DNA from: Candidatus Thorarchaeota archaeon MP8T_1
GTDB lineage: Archaea > Asgardarchaeota > Thorarchaeia > Thorarchaeales > Thorarchaeaceae
Reading direction: 5' to 3'
Length of the DNA stretch: 8,388 nucleotides
Assembly: GCA_002825465.1 (NCBI GenBank)
Contig: PJER01000090.1
Coordinates: 1 to 8,388, forward strand
The position numbers were made by a program, and so were the translations under genes. Positions 6,654 to 8,388 of this stretch are shown here, piece by piece; the stretch's first letter is position 1; each line of letters starts with the position of its first letter. The notes under the pieces were generated by a model, which saw only the letters and a program-made list of their open reading frames with translations, made no database searches and was not told the origin of the DNA.

Positions 6654-8063
6654 GTGAGTAGCTCTATCACATCAAAGCACAGGAAACAGATGGATAGAGG
6701 AAGTGTAGATCTCGTCATTAAAAACGCGCAACTTCTGATGGAGTCAGGCTTGGTGAGAGGAGGTGTCGGGGTTTCAAGTGGAGTCATAAAAATCATCGCC
6801 ACTGATGAACATTTGCCAGACGCAGATACGACCATCGATGCGAAAGGATACATTCTGATGCCTGGGCTTATCGATGGCCATGCGCATATTCACGATCCGA
6901 ACATGCTTTCCCATGAGAGCTTCCAATCCGGCTCACGAGCGGCTGCAGGAGGCGGAGTCACGACTCTCATTGACATGCCTCTGACAAATCAGATTGACTC
7001 GGTCGCAGCAGCTGAAGAAAAAATACAGCAGGGCACCGAACATTCCATAGTCGATTTCTCCTTCTACGCGGGGATGATTAACGACAAGAACATCTCAGTT
7101 GTTCCCACTCTCATCGAAAAAGGAATTGCAGCCTTCAAGGCTTTCACATGTGAACCTTTCCACGTCGGAGCAGGGGTAATAACAAAGGCATTGAGCGAGG
7201 TGTCGGAGTATGGGGGACATCTCACAGTCCACTCGGAGGACCAAGGAGTACTTGATGAATTCAAGAAGGACATGGAAGGAGAATGGGATGCTCCCATCAG
7301 CCATTCCTTGGCACGCCCAAATCTAGCAGAGCAACTAGCTGTCAGGCAGAATATTTCTCTTGCTGAGCAGACAGGGGGACACTTGCACATCGCTCATATC
7401 ACGACCCGAGAGGGTTTAATTGAGATTGAACGAGCAAAGCTACATGGCATCATGGTAACTACAGAGGTCTGCCCCCATCATCTTGTTTTCTATCGAGATG
7501 ATATGAACCGCCTTGGACCTAGGAGTAAGATGAACCCACCTCTAAGAACCAAGGAAGATAGAGCGGCACTCTGGTCAGCACTATTGCGAGGTATAATTGA
7601 CATCACAGTAAGTGATCATGCTCCCTGTCCGATTGAAAAGAAAGATGCAGGAAGGGATGATATCAGAGAGGCATGGGCAGGAGTGGATGGAACTCAGATG
7701 ATTCTCAGGGTTTTACTTTCTGAAGGAATCAACAAGGGGAGGCTCTCATATACAAGACTACTAAGAGTTGCATCACGGAACCCAGCGAGAATCTTCGGTC
7801 TCTATCCGAAGAAGGGAATATTACGAATAGGCTCTGATGCAGATTTTGTAATATTTGACCCTAGCCGAGAGGAGAAGATTACAGCAGACATGATGTTCTC
7901 AAAGTGTGGCTGGACCCTCTATGAAGGAATGACCATGCGTGGGGCACCAGTCATGACATTTGTCAGGGGTGTTCAGGTATATGGAGAGGGGAAGATTCTG
8001 GTAAAGCCAGGGCAGAGCGAGTTTCAAGCAATGGGTAGTGGTAACAAGCCGCGAGGAGACTGA
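6654..8063 (+). CDS. Allantoinase/hydantoinase-like cyclic amidohydrolase
   Basis: A 469-residue metal-dependent TIM-barrel hydrolase that opens cyclic amide rings (allantoin, hydantoin, dihydropyrimidine or dihydroorotate type). Predicted binuclear metal ligands: His76 and His78 (GLIDGHAHIHDP), carboxylated Lys162 (AAFKAF), His193 (TVHSED), His248 (HIAHIT) and Asp321 (TVSDHAPCP). The SHESFQSGSRAAAGGGVTTLIDMPL stretch is split by me as SHESF (86-90), SGSRAAAGGGVTT (92-104) and DMPL (107-110); with PHHL, NPPLR, WAGVDGTQ and a C-terminal RGVQVYGEGK it matches allantoinase more closely than PyrC. The dihydroorotate-binding Arg of PyrC (HxHxR) is His80 here. Length also fits allantoinase/hydantoinase. 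GTG 6654 follows the MoaD stop by one base and has GGAGG upstream; ATG 6690 (457 residues) is the alternative. The true substrate is open. Confidence 0.88.
   Translation: MSSSITSKHRKQMDRGSVDLVIKNAQLLMESGLVRGGVGVSSGVIKIIATDEHLPDADTTIDAKGYILMPGLIDGHAHIHDPNMLSHESFQSGSRAAAGGGVTTLIDMPLTNQIDSVAAAEEKIQQGTEHSIVDFSFYAGMINDKNISVVPTLIEKGIAAFKAFTCEPFHVGAGVITKALSEVSEYGGHLTVHSEDQGVLDEFKKDMEGEWDAPISHSLARPNLAEQLAVRQNISLAEQTGGHLHIAHITTREGLIEIERAKLHGIMVTTEVCPHHLVFYRDDMNRLGPRSKMNPPLRTKEDRAALWSALLRGIIDITVSDHAPCPIEKKDAGRDDIREAWAGVDGTQMILRVLLSEGINKGRLSYTRLLRVASRNPARIFGLYPKKGILRIGSDADFVIFDPSREEKITADMMFSKCGWTLYEGMTMRGAPVMTFVRGVQVYGEGKILVKPGQSEFQAMGSGNKPRGD
8053..8058 (+). promoter_or_regulatory. Shine-Dalgarno motif for the polyferredoxin
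   Basis: GAGGAG at the very end of the amidohydrolase gene lies eight bases before the GTG at 8067. It supports that GTG, three bases after the upstream stop, as the start and indicates translational coupling. Confidence 0.6.
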
Positions 8064-8066
8064 GTT

Positions 8067-8388
8067 GTGACAGAACTGAAGTTTGTATTTGGCGACCCAG
8101 AAGTATGCTCAGGGTGCATGATTTGCGCGAATGTGTGCAGTATGTATTACTTCAAGGTGATAAGTCCAACAAGAGCGCGTGTAAGAGTCATGAGAATCGA
8201 ACCAGCGCTGGATTTTCCGTTATTCTGTCGAAACTGCGAGGATGCACCTTGTATCGATGCTTGCCCAGAGAGAGCCCTGAGTAGAACATCAAAAGGAATA
8301 GTGATTGTAAACAACGGTAAATGCAAGGGAACTGGTGAGTGTGTCAAGGCGTGTCCCTACTTTGCCATCCACATTAACAAGGATACTG
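8067..8388 (+). CDS. Polyferredoxin (AOR-associated / HycB-like 4Fe-4S electron-transfer protein), 5' part
   Basis: The frame runs off the right edge after 107 codons. Three cysteine groups are seen: Cys14/17/20/24 (CSGCMICANVC), Cys54/57/62/66 (CRNCEDAPCIDAC) and Cys86/92/96 (CKGTGECVKACPYFAI). In the third group Thr89 stands where the second cysteine is expected. The CxxCxxxxCxxxC middle group with EDAPC, and the PTRARVRV segment after the first group, are typical of cytoplasmic electron-transfer subunits of HycB/DmsB type. Similar proteins are often encoded beside AOR-family enzymes and accept their electrons. The start is GTG with GAGGAG eight bases upstream, three bases after the amidohydrolase stop. 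It is too short here to say whether a fourth cluster or a further domain follows. Confidence 0.88.
   Translation, partial: MTELKFVFGDPEVCSGCMICANVCSMYYFKVISPTRARVRVMRIEPALDFPLFCRNCEDAPCIDACPERALSRTSKGIVIVNNGKCKGTGECVKACPYFAIHINKDT

Noticed and set aside
7064..7390. Minus-strand open frame of 108 codons inside the amidohydrolase
   Set aside because: It is antisense to the metal-ligand region of a strongly supported gene; no motif and no ribosome site.
6654..8063. Naming the amidohydrolase pyrC (dihydroorotase)
   Set aside because: The HxHxR arginine is missing, the length and several motifs fit allantoinase/hydantoinase better, and no pyrimidine biosynthesis gene with a normal active site is nearby.

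Overview
The window looks like a piece of an anaerobic archaeal chromosome. The reasons are an aldehyde:ferredoxin oxidoreductase (AOR) family tungsten/molybdenum enzyme, two proteins rich in iron-sulfur clusters, a small MoaD/ThiS-type sulfur carrier, and gene starts of archaeal style. Transcript-leading genes have no Shine-Dalgarno (SD) sequence and at least one has a TATA-like box about 27 bases upstream, while operon-internal genes have clear SD motifs 8 bases from the start. An Asgard archaeon (Thorarchaeia-like) would fit, but that is an impression and not a demonstration. All the DNA is ordinary, densely coding sequence. I see no tRNA, rRNA, CRISPR array, transposase or integrase.

Layout, left to right: (1) 1-981, the C-terminal part of an AOR-family oxidoreductase that enters from the left. 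(2) 1085-2923, a ClC-family chloride channel or transporter with two CBS domains. (3) 2991-4082, a flavoprotein of the dihydroorotate/dihydropyrimidine dehydrogenase fold with a C-terminal 2x[4Fe-4S] ferredoxin domain and an altered active site. (4) Convergent with it across 15 bases, a minus-strand pair: a PfkB-family kinase (6230-5334) followed by an M24 metallopeptidase (5282-4098). (5) A 140-base divergent promoter region (6231-6370) with paired inverted-repeat elements. (6) A tight plus-strand operon: MoaD/ThiS-like protein (6371-6652), allantoinase-like cyclic amidohydrolase (6654-8063) and a polyferredoxin (8067 to the right edge, incomplete).

Metabolic reading: AOR-family enzymes use a tungsto- or molybdopterin cofactor and pass electrons to ferredoxin-like partners. 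The right-hand operon supplies a candidate sulfur carrier for pterin dithiolene synthesis and an electron-transfer protein of the kind often found beside AOR-family genes, so another AOR-family gene may lie just beyond the right edge. The unexpected member is the cyclic amidohydrolase between them. Together with the dihydropyrimidine-dehydrogenase-like flavoprotein it suggests redox metabolism of a cyclic amide, ureide or imide, but both enzymes carry substitutions that argue against the textbook substrates dihydroorotate and uracil. This is the most promising lead for an undescribed pathway. The linkage is inferred from neighbourhood alone.
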